Shown: positions 26,375-35,988 of the stretch, in pieces
How positions within the stretch are numbered: position 1 is the first letter of the stretch
How the letters are laid out: every line of letters starts with the position of its first letter
Source: Natrialba sp. SSL1
GTDB lineage: Archaea; Halobacteriota; Halobacteria; Halobacteriales; Natrialbaceae
DNA: 64,000 nucleotides
Reading direction: 5' to 3'
Assembly (NCBI RefSeq): GCF_001861355.1
Contig: NZ_MASN01000060.1
Coordinates: forward strand, 186,001 to 250,000
Notes under the pieces: model-generated
The model's database searches: none
Seen by the model: the letters and a program-made list of their open reading frames with translations, nothing else
Told to the model about the DNA's origin: nothing
Program-made: the position numbers and the translations under genes

Positions 26375-27368
26375 AGTCGTACTCCTCGCTGACGGCGTCG
26401 ATTGTTTCCGCGACGTCGATCCCCTGGGTGTTCTCGATACAGCTCACCGTCTGGGATTCGTAGCCCGCCTCGGGGAACATATCGAAATGCTCGTGCGCCC
26501 ACTCGCGCGTGTACTCAGCCATCTCCCGGTGGCGCTGATCGCGCGCGTCGTGGCCTTCGTCGAGCATGTGCTTCATCTGTTTGCGGTAGGCGAGCATGAT
26601 CGGAATTGCCGGCGTCGAGTGGGTCTGGCCCTTCCGGTCGTAGTAATCGAGCGAGCGCTGGAAGCCGCCGTACCACGAGGCCGAGTCGGACTCGAGTTCG
26701 CGCTCGTAGGCGTCGTCGCTGACGACGCAGACGCCGAGTCCCGGCGGCATCGCGAACGCCTTCTGGACCGACGTGAAGATGACGTCGATGTTGTGCTCGT
26801 CGATGTCGACGAAATCGCCACCTAGCGAGGAGACCGCATCCACAATGAAGGACGTGTCCGGGTACTCCGCGACCACGTCACCGATCTCCTCGACCGGATT
26901 TCGGACGCCGGTCGAGGACTCGTTCATCACGCAGGTGACCGCGTCGTACGCGCGGTCGCTTTCCTCGAGTGCCTCGCGAACGTCTTCGGGCTTGACCGCC
27001 TGGCCCCAGTCGTACTCGAGTATGTCGACGGTTTTCCCCAGTCGCTCGGCGACGTTGGCCTGGCGCTCGCTGAAGCTGCCGCAGGTCGTGACGAGGACGG
27101 TGTCGTCGACGAGGTTGAGGATCGAGCTCTCCATGAACTCGGTGCCGGAGCCGGTGAGGATGATGACGTCGTTGTCGGTGCCGAGGAAGGTCTTGGTGTC
27201 CTCGACGATGGTCGTATAGAGGTCGGTCATCCGGTCCATGCGGTGGCCGAACATCGGCTCGCACATGGCCTCGATGACGTCCTCGCGCACCTCAGTCGGG
27301 CCGGGGATGTACAGCGTCTGCTCGGGATAGTCGTCTCTGTATTCTCGTTTTTCGGTCACGGAAGCCAC
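26247..27368 (-). CDS. Class V PLP aminotransferase (alanine/serine-glyoxylate type)
   Basis: Transfers an amino group from alanine or serine to a keto acid such as glyoxylate. The 373-residue protein begins with YIPGPTEVREDVIEAM, typical of this family. TGSGTEFMESSI (about 72-83) binds cofactor phosphate, the Asp of SFIVDAVSSLGG contacts the pyridine nitrogen, and the Schiff-base lysine is in TSVQKAFAMPPG (about 204). The C-terminus FSNGYGSALGEKTFRIGHMG is intact. The exact donor and acceptor cannot be told. Its last 42 codons are duplicated at 23930-24057. Confidence 0.88.
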   Translation of the reverse strand: MASVTEKREYRDDYPEQTLYIPGPTEVREDVIEAMCEPMFGHRMDRMTDLYTTIVEDTKTFLGTDNDVIILTGSGTEFMESSILNLVDDTVLVTTCGSFSERQANVAERLGKTVDILEYDWGQAVKPEDVREALEESDRAYDAVTCVMNESSTGVRNPVEEIGDVVAEYPDTSFIVDAVSSLGGDFVDIDEHNIDVIFTSVQKAFAMPPGLGVCVVSDDAYERELESDSASWYGGFQRSLDYYDRKGQTHSTPAIPIMLAYRKQMKHMLDEGHDARDQRHREMAEYTREWAHEHFDMFPEAGYESQTVSCIENTQGIDVAETIDAVSEEYDFVFSNGYGSALGEKTFRIGHMGEHDVESIRALTDAIEDAAGL

Positions 27369-27490
27369 CTGAGTACCGCCTACTGGGTGGCGAGAGGGTA
27401 TGGTAGTTTTGGATGGCGCAGTCGAAACGAAGGGGTTGCCGGCGAGTGAGACGCGGTGTGAACGGGAGGCGGATGTCGAGACGCAGGACG

Positions 27491-28597
27491 TCAGTCGCCG
27501 TGTGGAGAGACCGACGCGGAGCCACCGGTCGCGTTCGTGCCGTGTGTGTTCGGCGTCGCGTTGGCGGCTGTCGACGACGAGTCGGCTGGGCTGTTGTCGG
27601 CACGCAGTCCGATCCCGAGGTCGCGGTCACTCAGATAGGAGTTGCCCGAGACGACGACGCTGCCGTCCGTGAACGTTGGGCGCCGCGGGCCGTAGCCCAC
27701 GAGCGGACCGCCGACCTGCCAGAGCGCGTCGAGCTTACAGAGTGCGAAACCGGCGATGATCAGCGCGAAGCCGAGGATCGTCAGTGCGGTAATCGACTCG
27801 CCGAGCAGCGCCCAGCCGAAGACGGCAGCGACGACCGGCGTCGCGTAGTTGACCAGGCTGAGTTCGGCCGCGCCAACGCGCTCCAAGAGGACGAAATAGA
27901 TGAGGAAGCCACCGGCCGTTGAGGCCACGCCAAGGTAGAGCAGCGCGCTCGCCGCGGGCAGCGTCAGCGACGCCGAGGAAACCGCCTCAGCGGGGTGGGC
28001 GGCGCTCAACGCGTGCAAGACGGCAGCGCCGACGACCATCGCCCACGCCTGCAGGGAAATCACCGGAAGGCTCTCGTCGATGCCCTCGATGAGTACCGAG
28101 CCAAGTGCGAACAACGTCGCCGCGACGAACAGCAGCGCGACGCCGAGGACCTGTCCGTCGAGCGAGCCGCCGGGAACCGCGATAACGACGATGCCCGCTA
28201 AGCCGACGAGCAGTCCGAGCACTGCGGGGGCGCGGATCCGCTGGTTCGGCAGGAGTGCGAGTGCGAGCGGCGGCGTCACGATCGGCGTCAGACTCAACAC
28301 GATCGCGGCAACGGCACTCGAGACGTACGACTGTCCCAGAAAGAGGAACGCGAAGTGGCCACCGACAAGCAGGCCGCCGGCGACGGCGATCGCGTACCAG
28401 TCCGTCCGGGTCCGTGGTCGCCACTCGAGTTCCCGGAGCGCGACGAGGCCGACGAAGACCAGCGCGGCGATGTCGAAGCGAAGCGCCGCAAAGAGAATCG
28501 GCGGGATCGTCGCGAGACCGACCTCGATCGCACTGAAGGCGGTCCCCCAGACGAACGCGAGGGCGACAAAGAGCAGGATGTCTCTCTGTGAAATCAT
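27491..28597 (-). CDS. DMT-superfamily transporter (two EamA domains)
   Basis: Membrane transporter of 368 residues. Ten hydrophobic helices form two EamA repeats, the first starting ILLFVALAFVWGTAFSAIEV and the second after GSVLIEGIDESLPVISLQAW. The family exports amino acids or related metabolites; the substrate is unknown. The C-terminal tail of about 80 residues is soluble and Ser/Thr/Asn-rich, longer than usual. The ATG at 28597 is supported by a TATA-like element (minus strand AATACAAAAG, about 28 bp upstream). The 401-bp gap behind it (28598-28998) shows no gene. Confidence 0.88.
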   Translation of the reverse strand: MISQRDILLFVALAFVWGTAFSAIEVGLATIPPILFAALRFDIAALVFVGLVALRELEWRPRTRTDWYAIAVAGGLLVGGHFAFLFLGQSYVSSAVAAIVLSLTPIVTPPLALALLPNQRIRAPAVLGLLVGLAGIVVIAVPGGSLDGQVLGVALLFVAATLFALGSVLIEGIDESLPVISLQAWAMVVGAAVLHALSAAHPAEAVSSASLTLPAASALLYLGVASTAGGFLIYFVLLERVGAAELSLVNYATPVVAAVFGWALLGESITALTILGFALIIAGFALCKLDALWQVGGPLVGYGPRRPTFTDGSVVVSGNSYLSDRDLGIGLRADNSPADSSSTAANATPNTHGTNATGGSASVSPHGD

Positions 28598-28998
28598 TTT
28601 CAGAGAAAAAGTGCTGGGGGTACTTTTGTATTCTGATTTCGCATCGTCAGTGCCTGAGCGTTCCGAATTCGGCGCCACGTGGTAACAATGATCAGTGGTG
28701 AAGAACCGTGGTAGTCTCCGAAATCCGACAAACAGATACGCAGTTCGATACGTCAGTGACGATGAACGACGGCAAGCGAGACAGCGCGTGGAAACCGGGG
28801 ACGAGTAACCAGCGAGCGACCGGCGAACAGAGGCGAGCAGAGGCGATATAACGAGTTCGAGACGCGAACCCAGACTGACCAGTGGCATTCGGGACGCTAC
28901 CGGGATGACATCGTAGACACGCGGAAAACGTCGAAGAGAGATGTGACTCAGGGACGAACGCACACGAAAGAAGTCAGATCGAAAGAACGGCAGTCGCG

Positions 28999-29487
28999 TT
29001 ATTCGGACTCGACCTGAATCTCGCCCTGCATCTGGCCGTGTGGCTCACAGCGGTAGTAGGCCATCTCCTCGGAGGCAACGACGCCCTCGAGGGTCTGCTC
29101 GTCGTCGTTGACCTGGTCCGTTGCGTAGTCGTCGACGATCTCTTCGTCTTCGTCCCAGATCTCGATGTTGTGGGTACCACTGTCCTGGTTGTACCAGGTG
29201 AAGTCGTACTCTTGGCCCTCGAAGAGGACGATCGTCGGGTTCTGCTCGCCGGCGATCATGTCGGGCGCGACGCCTTCCCAGCCGCCGGTCGCGCCGTCGA
29301 GTTCGATCGTGTCGACGTCTTCCCACTCCGATGGGTCGATGTCGTCGCCGCCGTTCTCGTCGCCATTTTCGGCGCCGTTTTCGTCGTCCGTATCGTCGTC
29401 GCTACATCCTGCGACGAGTGCGGTCGCGGCTGCCGCACCCGTAAGCTTCAGTGCCGTACGTCGGGAGAGAGGGTTGTTTCGACTCAT
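28999..29487 (-). CDS. hcp: Halocyanin-type blue copper lipoprotein
   Basis: Membrane-anchored electron carrier of 162 residues. The N-terminus SRRTALKLTGAAAATALVAG then C is a Tat signal with lipobox; an Asp/Glu/Asn-rich linker follows. The cupredoxin domain has its type I copper ligands: His in DSGTHNIEIW and Cys, His, Met in YYRCEPHGQMQG at the C-terminus. All four ligands are present. A TATA-like element (minus strand TTTTTATGTGG near 29518) lies about 31 bp before the ATG at 29487, favouring this start over 29556. Confidence 0.93.
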   Translation of the reverse strand: MSRNNPLSRRTALKLTGAAAATALVAGCSDDDTDDENGAENGDENGGDDIDPSEWEDVDTIELDGATGGWEGVAPDMIAGEQNPTIVLFEGQEYDFTWYNQDSGTHNIEIWDEDEEIVDDYATDQVNDDEQTLEGVVASEEMAYYRCEPHGQMQGEIQVESE

Positions 29488-29657
29488 CAACAGCGTATTA
29501 GAGATCACCACATAAAAATGGCCCTCCTCTACCGGCGTGCCGTTATGCGATTTCATACCATAGTAACACTGACCAGTAGTGATTTCTTACGACAGAGAAA
29601 GACCGTATTACGTCGTGAATACGGGGATAACGGGAGCACCGACGAGACGTGCTCACC

Positions 29658-30968
29658 CTACCGGTCTGCCTGTGGCGATGACTTCGCACCGGACTCGAGT
29701 GATAGCCGCAAAAAGATCGGAATCGTGACGAGCGCGATGGCGATTTCGAGGCCGCCGACGACGAGGAACGCGAGGTCGTAGCCGTAGGAGCCAGCGACGG
29801 AGCCGCCGATGAGAAAGCCGCCGAGGAAGCCGAGGCTGCCGGCGACGTTGAAGCCAGCCATCGCGGTTCCCCGTTCGCGTTCGTCGGCGAGATCCGTGAC
29901 GAGCGCCATCGTCGCGGGCGAGACGAGCGCGCCGAGGATGCCGACGACGATCATCGCTCCGGCAGCGGCACCGACGGAGGGAGCGACACCAACACCGAGA
30001 ATACCGATGCCGTAACAGGCGGAGCCGACCACGACCGGAATCGTCCGACCGATCCGATCGGAGAGCGTCCCGAGCGGGTACTGCAGGAGGGCAAACGGCG
30101 CGAAGAAACACGCGAGCAACAGTCCGGTCGCACCGGGATCGAGGCCGAACGTCTCCTGGAAGTACAGCGTGCCAACGAGCGCGAAGAAGCCCGCCGTCAT
30201 CCGATCGACGAAGCCGAAGGCGTAGGGCAGCGACAGTGTTGGCCGCTGTCGGACGCCCTCGAGAAGCGCGCGGGCGGTCCGACGAGACGCCGGCGTTCGG
30301 TCCTCGAGCCGGGAGACGAGGAGTCCAACACAGACGAGCAGCGTTGCGGCCGCGAGCAGCGGTGCAACTGGATCGAGTTCGGTCAGTTGGCCGCCGATCG
30401 GCGCACCCATCGCAGCACCGAGCCCGATGGCAATGCCGGCCGCACCCATGTTGCGCCCGTGACCACCTTCGAGATCCATCAGCATCGTCATCGTCAGTGA
30501 GAACGCACCGATCGTCATCGCACCCTGCAGGACGCGCAACAGGAGGACACCTTCGAACGGAATGGTACCGATCGAGGGAACTGCCGCTAGCGCGGCGTAG
30601 CTCGCGGCCCCGCCAATCGCGCTCACCACGATAAACGGTGTTCGTCGACCCGTAACGTCGCTTATCGCACCCCAGACACCGACGAAGACGACGTAGGCCC
30701 CGAACTCGCTCACGAGAAACCACATGCTCGCGTCGAGTGTCGTCGACGCGACGGGCGAACTCGCCGCATCAGCTCCGAGCGCGTCGACCAGGGTCGCGAT
30801 ACCCGGGTAGAGCAGCAGTTGCGAGAAGAGGACGGCGAACACGACCGCCGCGAGCACCAACCGGTCACGATCACTCGAGTGCACGACCAGAGGTTCGAAC
30901 CAGGAGAATATGAAGGCGTCCGTCTCGTCGCCGTCCGTGCGCTCGCCATTAGATGCGTCGTTTGCCAC
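29658..30968 (-). CDS. Major facilitator superfamily transporter
   Basis: A 436-residue protein with twelve predicted helices. The loop between helices 2 and 3 carries GAISDVTGRRTPF and the corresponding C-terminal-half loop GTLSDRIGRTIPV, both MFS signature A motifs (G-x-x-[SA]-D-x-x-G-R-[RK]). The overall pattern resembles drug or metabolite efflux members; the substrate is unknown. An inverted repeat spans the probable TATA region upstream (31017-31037), suggesting regulation. Confidence 0.92.
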   Translation of the reverse strand: MANDASNGERTDGDETDAFIFSWFEPLVVHSSDRDRLVLAAVVFAVLFSQLLLYPGIATLVDALGADAASSPVASTTLDASMWFLVSEFGAYVVFVGVWGAISDVTGRRTPFIVVSAIGGAASYAALAAVPSIGTIPFEGVLLLRVLQGAMTIGAFSLTMTMLMDLEGGHGRNMGAAGIAIGLGAAMGAPIGGQLTELDPVAPLLAAATLLVCVGLLVSRLEDRTPASRRTARALLEGVRQRPTLSLPYAFGFVDRMTAGFFALVGTLYFQETFGLDPGATGLLLACFFAPFALLQYPLGTLSDRIGRTIPVVVGSACYGIGILGVGVAPSVGAAAGAMIVVGILGALVSPATMALVTDLADERERGTAMAGFNVAGSLGFLGGFLIGGSVAGSYGYDLAFLVVGGLEIAIALVTIPIFLRLSLESGAKSSPQADR

Positions 30969-31016
30969 CGCCAGGGAAGCCCGCCAGACACGTCAACAGG
31001 ACTAATACCGTTAGCC

Positions 31017-31037
31017 AGTGATTTCTTAAATATCACT
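31017..31037 (-). promoter_or_regulatory. Inverted repeat over MFS promoter
   Basis: AGTGAT (31017-31022) and ATCACT (31032-31037) are perfect inverted 6-bp arms separated by TTCTTAAAT. The spacer contains the only TATA-like sequence (TTTAAGAA on the minus strand) upstream of the MFS gene, about 59 bp before its ATG, which implies a short leader. A dimeric repressor could block the promoter here (inference). The remaining gap 30969-31329 is AT-rich and without a gene. Confidence 0.4.
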
Positions 31038-31329
31038 TACAGGGGAGTATTGAAGTCTATTTGGTGACCCGGACATCAACATCATACGTAAAAATAAATG
31101 TAGATGAACGAGGGGCTATTCAAAGACCGTTCCATTTGACCAATGAAGAGCGTTTTTTACAGAGATTTGGTTAAATATAGTGCATTGAATGGGCGGGATG
31201 AAATCACATCATAAGTAGAAGAGATTTCAATAGGAAGAACCCCATTATATTAGATGGGAATTCTAATGGTAAATGTTTAGTTTAATCGTATACCATAACT
31301 TTTAATATATGTAGTAAGTAATATAATGT

Positions 31330-32226
31330 ATGGAAAGAAGAAAGTTACTCCAAGCAATTGGAAGCGGATCGGTTGGTATCGGTACTGTAGGTGCAATTTC
31401 AGGTAGTAGTACGGCCAAAGAAAACAACATTGCAGCACGAGATCACAGTGAGGACGCTACAGCGTCTCTAATCAAACAGGCTCAATCGGATTCGGACTTA
31501 CGCGCCCTCATTGATCATGCAAATGAAAACGGATGGCGTATACCGTGGGACAGTGCAACAACTAAACGTATAACCAGCCAAACGGAAACAGGGTATTACG
31601 ACTACATCGTTGTCGAGGCGGAGTCGTCTAGCCAACAAGTGGAGAAAGAGGAGGAGTTAGTATTCATTTGGATTGGTAACGATACAATGGGTTTAGACCT
31701 TTCGCACCATACAGTTATCCACCACGTTCAAAAAACGGACAAACCGACAGCTAGTGGCCTCTTTGGGTGGGACAAAGTAAAAGTGATAAAATCCGAGGCC
31801 GGTGATATTATCCAAACAGAGAGGGATTTCCATAGGGAGAACGAATTAGGAGCGGACGATTACACGTTCCCTCCCGGTGGTGGCAGTAGTGAATGTGTCG
31901 AAGTAGACGTCCAAATAGCTCCAGACGCAAAATGGGATTGTGTCGCCCTAGCTGTCGCGGGTGCGATTCCAACTTCCGTGCCATGTTCGACTTGTATTCT
32001 AGATGTTACACGTACGTCGTGTGCTGTCTGCGCAATTGCGACTGTTATATACAAGGTTTCCTCGATGCATTGCTTTTCTGATTTGGGGCCTGTCGTTCAA
32101 GCAGATGTCGAAGAATGGTTTTTCGAGGAACACGATGATTTCAGTTACTCGGATTTTGCGACCTGGACAGATGAGGCACTAGTTGTTGACGAAACCTTTT
32201 ATAACGAAGACCTACCTGTCTGCTAG
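31330..32226 (+). CDS. Tat-exported Cys-rich precursor, halocin C8-like architecture
   Basis: A 298-residue protein from an AT-rich gene. The start MERRKLLQAIGSGSVGIGTV is a Tat-like signal. Residues 35-182 contain no cysteine. A PPGGGSS segment (181-187) follows, and after it come eight cysteines at 189, 204, 219, 222, 231, 234, 248 and 298, including PCSTC and SCAVC in a hydrophobic stretch (204-247). The halocin C8 precursor has the same plan: Tat signal, cysteine-free N-terminal part acting as immunity protein, and a C-terminal cysteine-rich hydrophobic peptide antibiotic; AGAIPTSVPC here resembles GITIPVAGLSC there (from memory). Cleavage near the Gly run would release a peptide of about 112 residues. 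A TATA-like TTTAATATAT lies about 27 bp upstream. Alternative: a Cys-rich surface protein that is not antimicrobial. Confidence 0.6.
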   Translation: MERRKLLQAIGSGSVGIGTVGAISGSSTAKENNIAARDHSEDATASLIKQAQSDSDLRALIDHANENGWRIPWDSATTKRITSQTETGYYDYIVVEAESSSQQVEKEEELVFIWIGNDTMGLDLSHHTVIHHVQKTDKPTASGLFGWDKVKVIKSEAGDIIQTERDFHRENELGADDYTFPPGGGSSECVEVDVQIAPDAKWDCVALAVAGAIPTSVPCSTCILDVTRTSCAVCAIATVIYKVSSMHCFSDLGPVVQADVEEWFFEEHDDFSYSDFATWTDEALVVDETFYNEDLPVC

Positions 32227-32305
32227 GTGAGCTATAGAGCCACATTTATACCCATATAGTTATGGGAAACTCAAATATCTAATACGGAGAAATATATAGA
32301 ACACC

Positions 32306-32575
32306 ATGATGAGTCCACTGATCTTGTTGTACACCATTTTATTTATATTTCTATTTTTGATTATAAGGAGAGAGTATGCAAGAGGCTCAGATAAGTATGA
32401 AATTTGTGGTTGGGTTATGGTGGCGGGAAGCTTTTTCTTCCTCTTTGTTACTACTACTGACATGCATGTTCCTATATTATCAAGGGTGCAAGAAGTGACT
32501 GTGTACGGTCTAATAGCCATTCAGGGGGTGGCAGCGTGGATGTTTCTCTGGTTATCGAATACATCAAAGTTTTAA
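32306..32575 (+). CDS. Small three-helix membrane protein next to halocin-like gene
   Basis: An 89-residue protein starting MMSPLILLYTILFIFLF (the second ATG at 32309 is equally possible). Helices lie at about 4-20, 34-52 and 63-84, with a short basic loop RREYARGSDKYE after the first. It lies 79 bp after the Cys-rich precursor gene on the same strand and shares its AT-rich composition. A TATA-like run GAAATATATAG (32289-32299) is only about 12 bp before the ATG. No family is recognised. Position suggests a helper, immunity or transport role for the precursor (inference). Confidence 0.6.
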   Translation: MMSPLILLYTILFIFLFLIIRREYARGSDKYEICGWVMVAGSFFFLFVTTTDMHVPILSRVQEVTVYGLIAIQGVAAWMFLWLSNTSKF

Positions 32576-32769
32576 TATCTTATCTGTGTTAGACTGAATT
32601 GGTTATTAGCGTTGGTTTTACAGATAGTTATTAATACGACTACAGACGGCCACACCAGATAATCCGATTCAGCCCACGTTTTAACTCCGGAGTGTTATCA
32701 CTAGCCACAGACAGCGGTTTTTGCCGTTACTGAGGCGCATATGAGGCTGGAGTTATATGCATACTGAAC

Positions 32770-34110
32770 ATGAGCGACGACGCGAGCGACGGGACCGACG
32801 CCGAGTTCGGGACGGCGGAATTCGGCACGCGGAGCGTTCACGCCGGCCAGCGAGCCGATCCGGCCACTGGTGCGCGCGCCCCGCCGATCTACCAGACGAC
32901 ATCCTACACCTTCCCCGACGCCGAGACCGCCGCCGAGCGCTACGCGCTGGCGGACGACGGTTACATCTACTCTCGAATCAGCAATCCAACCGTCGAAATG
33001 CTCGAGGACCGCCTCGCCTCCCTCGAGAACGGCGCGGGCGCGGTCGCAACGGGCAGCGGTATGGCCGCACTCGACTCGGCCACCCTGCTCCTCGCCGAGG
33101 CAGGCGACAACGTCGTCTGCTCGACCGACACCTACGGCGGGACGACGGCCTACTTCTCGAAAACTGCGACGCGACGCGACATCGAACCCAGATTCGTGCC
33201 GACACTCGAGTACGACGCCTACGAGGAAGCCATCGACGAGGACACTGCCTTCGTCCACGTCGAGACGGTCGGCAACCCCTCGCTCGTCACGCCGGACTTC
33301 GAGCGCGTGGCCGAGATTGCCCACGAGAACGGCGTGCCGCTGGTGGTCGACAACACGTTCGCGACGCCGGCGCTCTGTCGGCCGCTCGAGCACGGGGCCG
33401 ACGTGGTCTGGGAGTCGACGACGAAGTGGCTCCACGGCTCGGGAACGACCGTCGGCGGCGTGCTCGTCGACGGCGGCACGTTCCCGTGGGGAGAGCACGG
33501 CTACGACGAAATCGCGGGCCAGAACCACGCCTACCACGACGTCGACTTCTCGCGGGACTTCCCCGAGGCACCGTTCGCCGCTGCAGCCAGGTTCCGCTCG
33601 CTGCGCACCCTCGGCAATCAGCAGTCACCGTTCGACGCCTGGCAGACGCTACAGGGACTCGAGTCCCTGCCGTTGCGGATGGACAAACACTGCGAGAACG
33701 CGGCCATCGTCGCGGAGTACCTGGCCGACCACGAGGATGTGGCCTGGGTCACACAGCCCGGACTCGAGTCCCATCCGACCCACGACAACGCCGCGCGCTA
33801 CCTGGACGACTACAGTGGGATGGTCGCGTTCGGGCTCGAGACGGGCTATGCCGGCGGGAAGACCCTATGCGAGAGCGTGGAGGTCGCCCAGTTCCTCGCG
33901 AACATCGGCGACGCGAAGACGCTAGTGATCCACCCCGCGAGCACGACGCACGGCCAGCTCACCCCCGACGAGCAAGAAGAGGCTGGCGTCACGCCGGATC
34001 TGATCCGTATGTCGGTCGGTATCGAGGACCCTGCGGACATCCTGGCCGATCTGGAGCAGGCGATTGAAACCGCGACACGGACGGCGACGGAGGGCGACGA
34101 ACGCACATGA
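32770..34110 (+). CDS. metY: O-acetylhomoserine sulfhydrylase
   Basis: PLP enzyme of the Cys/Met metabolism family that joins O-acetylhomoserine and sulfide to give homocysteine. It has 446 residues. [14 protein letters not shown] (about 35-48) and [17 protein letters not shown] are typical N-terminal motifs; SGMAALDSA binds cofactor; the Schiff-base lysine is in [16 protein letters not shown] (about 220). The C-terminal [11 protein letters not shown] motif binds substrate carboxylate. The stop overlaps the metX start (ATGA), so the pair is co-translated, and metX supplies the substrate, which supports this activity over cystathionine enzymes. Confidence 0.93.
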   Translation: MSDDASDGTDAEFGTAEFGTRSVHAGQRADPATGARAPPIYQTTSYTFPDAETAAERYALADDGYIYSRISNPTVEMLEDRLASLENGAGAVATGSGMAALDSATLLLAEAGDNVVCSTDTYGGTTAYFSKTATRRDIEPRFVPTLEYDAYEEAIDEDTAFVHVETVGNPSLVTPDFERVAEIAHENGVPLVVDNTFATPALCRPLEHGADVVWESTTKWLHGSGTTVGGVLVDGGTFPWGEHGYDEIAGQNHAYHDVDFSRDFPEAPFAAAARFRSLRTLGNQQSPFDAWQTLQGLESLPLRMDKHCENAAIVAEYLADHEDVAWVTQPGLESHPTHDNAARYLDDYSGMVAFGLETGYAGGKTLCESVEVAQFLANIGDAKTLVIHPASTTHGQLTPDEQEEAGVTPDLIRMSVGIEDPADILADLEQAIETATRTATEGDERT

Positions 34111-35321
34111 CGACGACCGACGTGCAGTCGCTCGGCGAGTTCACCTTCGAGTGCGGCGAGTCGATCCCGAATCTCGAGGTGGCCTACGAGACGTACGGCG
34201 ATTTCACCGGTGACAACGCTGTCCTCGTCTGTCACGCCCTGACCGGCAGCGCACACGTTGCCCGCCGCCCCGACGCCGGCGACGACACCGCGGGACAGGC
34301 CCGCGCCTGGTGGGGCGACGTCGTCGGTCCCGGAAAGGCGGTCGACACCACCGAGTACTACGTCGTCTGTGCGAACGTCCCCGGCTCCTGCTACGGGACG
34401 ACGGGGCCCTCGAGTACGAATCCCGAAACTGGCGAGCCCTACGGCACCGACTTCCCGCCGGTCACGGTCGGCGACTGGACGCGCGCACAGCGTCGGTTGC
34501 TCGACGAACTGGGTGTCGGTCGACTCCACACCCTCATCGGCGGCAGCGTCGGCGGAATGAACGTCCTCGACTGGCTCTCGCGCTACCCCGACGATGTCGA
34601 ACGCGCGGCGGCCGTCGCCACGGCCGCGAGACTCGACGCGCAGTGTCTCGCGCTGGATACGGTCGCTCGCCGGGCGATCACGGGCGATCCGAACTGGAAC
34701 GGCGGTCACTACTACGGGGGGACGGAACCGCAAGAGGGTCTCGCACGCGCCCGGCAGATCGGCCACATCATGTATCTCTCGAAGGCCTCGATGGCCCAGA
34801 AGTTCGGCCGGCGCTCCGCGGGCCGCGAGACGGTCCGCGAGGAATCACCGGACCCCGCAGCGTCGTTTTTCCCCTATCGCGAGGTCGAGTCCTATCTCGA
34901 CTATCAGGCCGAGAAGTTCACCGACCGCTTCGACGCGAACAGCTACCTGTACCTCACGCGCGCGATGGATGACTACGACCTCTCGACCGGATACGAATCC
35001 GACGCGGCCGCACTCGCCGCCTTCGAGGGCGAACTCCTCTTGCTGTCGTTCACCGGCGACTGGCACTTCACCGTCGAGCAGTCAGAAGCGGTCGCCGAGG
35101 CCTGCCGCGAGGCCGGGGTCGACGTTTCCCACCACGTCGTCGAATCCGATCACGGCCACGACGCGTTCCTCGTCGAACCGGAAAAGGTCGGCCCGCCGCT
35201 GGCGACCGTACTCGAGGAGGGACTCGCCGGGCGGACAATTACGGATACAACGGATGGCGACGAACCGACAGGCGAGTCGGAGTCGTTTGCACCCGTACAC
35301 ACGAGTCTGTTTTCGGAGTAA
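34107..35321 (+). CDS. metX: Homoserine O-acetyltransferase
   Basis: Acetylates homoserine with acetyl-CoA as the first committed step to methionine. Alpha/beta-hydrolase fold, 404 residues. Conserved motifs: [11 protein letters not shown] (about 43-53), [14 protein letters not shown], the nucleophile elbow GGSVGGM (Ser near 150), and the catalytic His in [12 protein letters not shown] (about 350). The last 35 residues are an acidic extension. Overlaps metY by 4 bp. Confidence 0.95.
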   Translation: MTTTDVQSLGEFTFECGESIPNLEVAYETYGDFTGDNAVLVCHALTGSAHVARRPDAGDDTAGQARAWWGDVVGPGKAVDTTEYYVVCANVPGSCYGTTGPSSTNPETGEPYGTDFPPVTVGDWTRAQRRLLDELGVGRLHTLIGGSVGGMNVLDWLSRYPDDVERAAAVATAARLDAQCLALDTVARRAITGDPNWNGGHYYGGTEPQEGLARARQIGHIMYLSKASMAQKFGRRSAGRETVREESPDPAASFFPYREVESYLDYQAEKFTDRFDANSYLYLTRAMDDYDLSTGYESDAAALAAFEGELLLLSFTGDWHFTVEQSEAVAEACREAGVDVSHHVVESDHGHDAFLVEPEKVGPPLATVLEEGLAGRTITDTTDGDEPTGESESFAPVHTSLFSE

Positions 35322-35383
35322 CAGCTTGCTGTTTTCGAGTAACACGGAGTGAAACAACGAAACCGAACAGCAAGGAAAACGCG

Positions 35384-35788
35384 TTAGTCAGCCGTATTCG
35401 TGTGTCTCTGCTGCGGGGACGGGTCGTCCTGCCCACCAGTGAATCGAACGTACTGGTCAGCAACGCTGCGGCCTGGCCGCCGTCGCGCCAGCCACCGTCG
35501 CAGGTCGCTCCCGAGCAGGTCGAGGCCGGTTGCACGCATGAACCGCCGGGCGGGCGGGGAACGGAACATGGTAATCAGCGCCCACATCGTCCCTGCTGTA
35601 AACGTCCCGAGTGCCGAAAACGTCATGCCGAGCGTCAGGAAGGTGAACGTGTAGACGTAGCCGATCGTCATCGAGGGAATACTCGTTCCGAGCGGGACCC
35701 GGGCGCTCGCATTGGCTAGCGTCGGCCCGAGAAAGACCACAGAGAGACCGCTACCGATCATGAACACGAAGTCTTGCCACATCATCAA
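35384..35788 (-). CDS. Membrane protein of unknown function
   Basis: A 134-residue protein beginning MMMWQDFVFMIG; any of the three adjacent ATGs may be used. Two hydrophobic helices (about 6-25 and 38-70) are followed by a basic cytoplasmic tail (LRRWLARRRPGRSVADQY) and a polar end. No family is recognised. It is convergent with metX. Confidence 0.6.
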   Translation of the reverse strand: MMMWQDFVFMIGSGLSVVFLGPTLANASARVPLGTSIPSMTIGYVYTFTFLTLGMTFSALGTFTAGTMWALITMFRSPPARRFMRATGLDLLGSDLRRWLARRRPGRSVADQYVRFTGGQDDPSPQQRHTNTAD

Positions 35789-35988
35789 ATTCGGTTACTC
35801 GATTGTGAGTTAAAACTCTCTCGGTCAGGAAATAGGCCATTACAGCGGATACTCGGGAGAGCGAGAACGTCGTGCGCAGCAGTCGATCGGCAGCGAGCAA
35901 ACTGCGTCGATCATACTGCCGGACAGAACTACTCGAAGATCGGTCGCGCTACTACGGCCGACTTCTTACTGACTTCTGTCGGGCAGCA

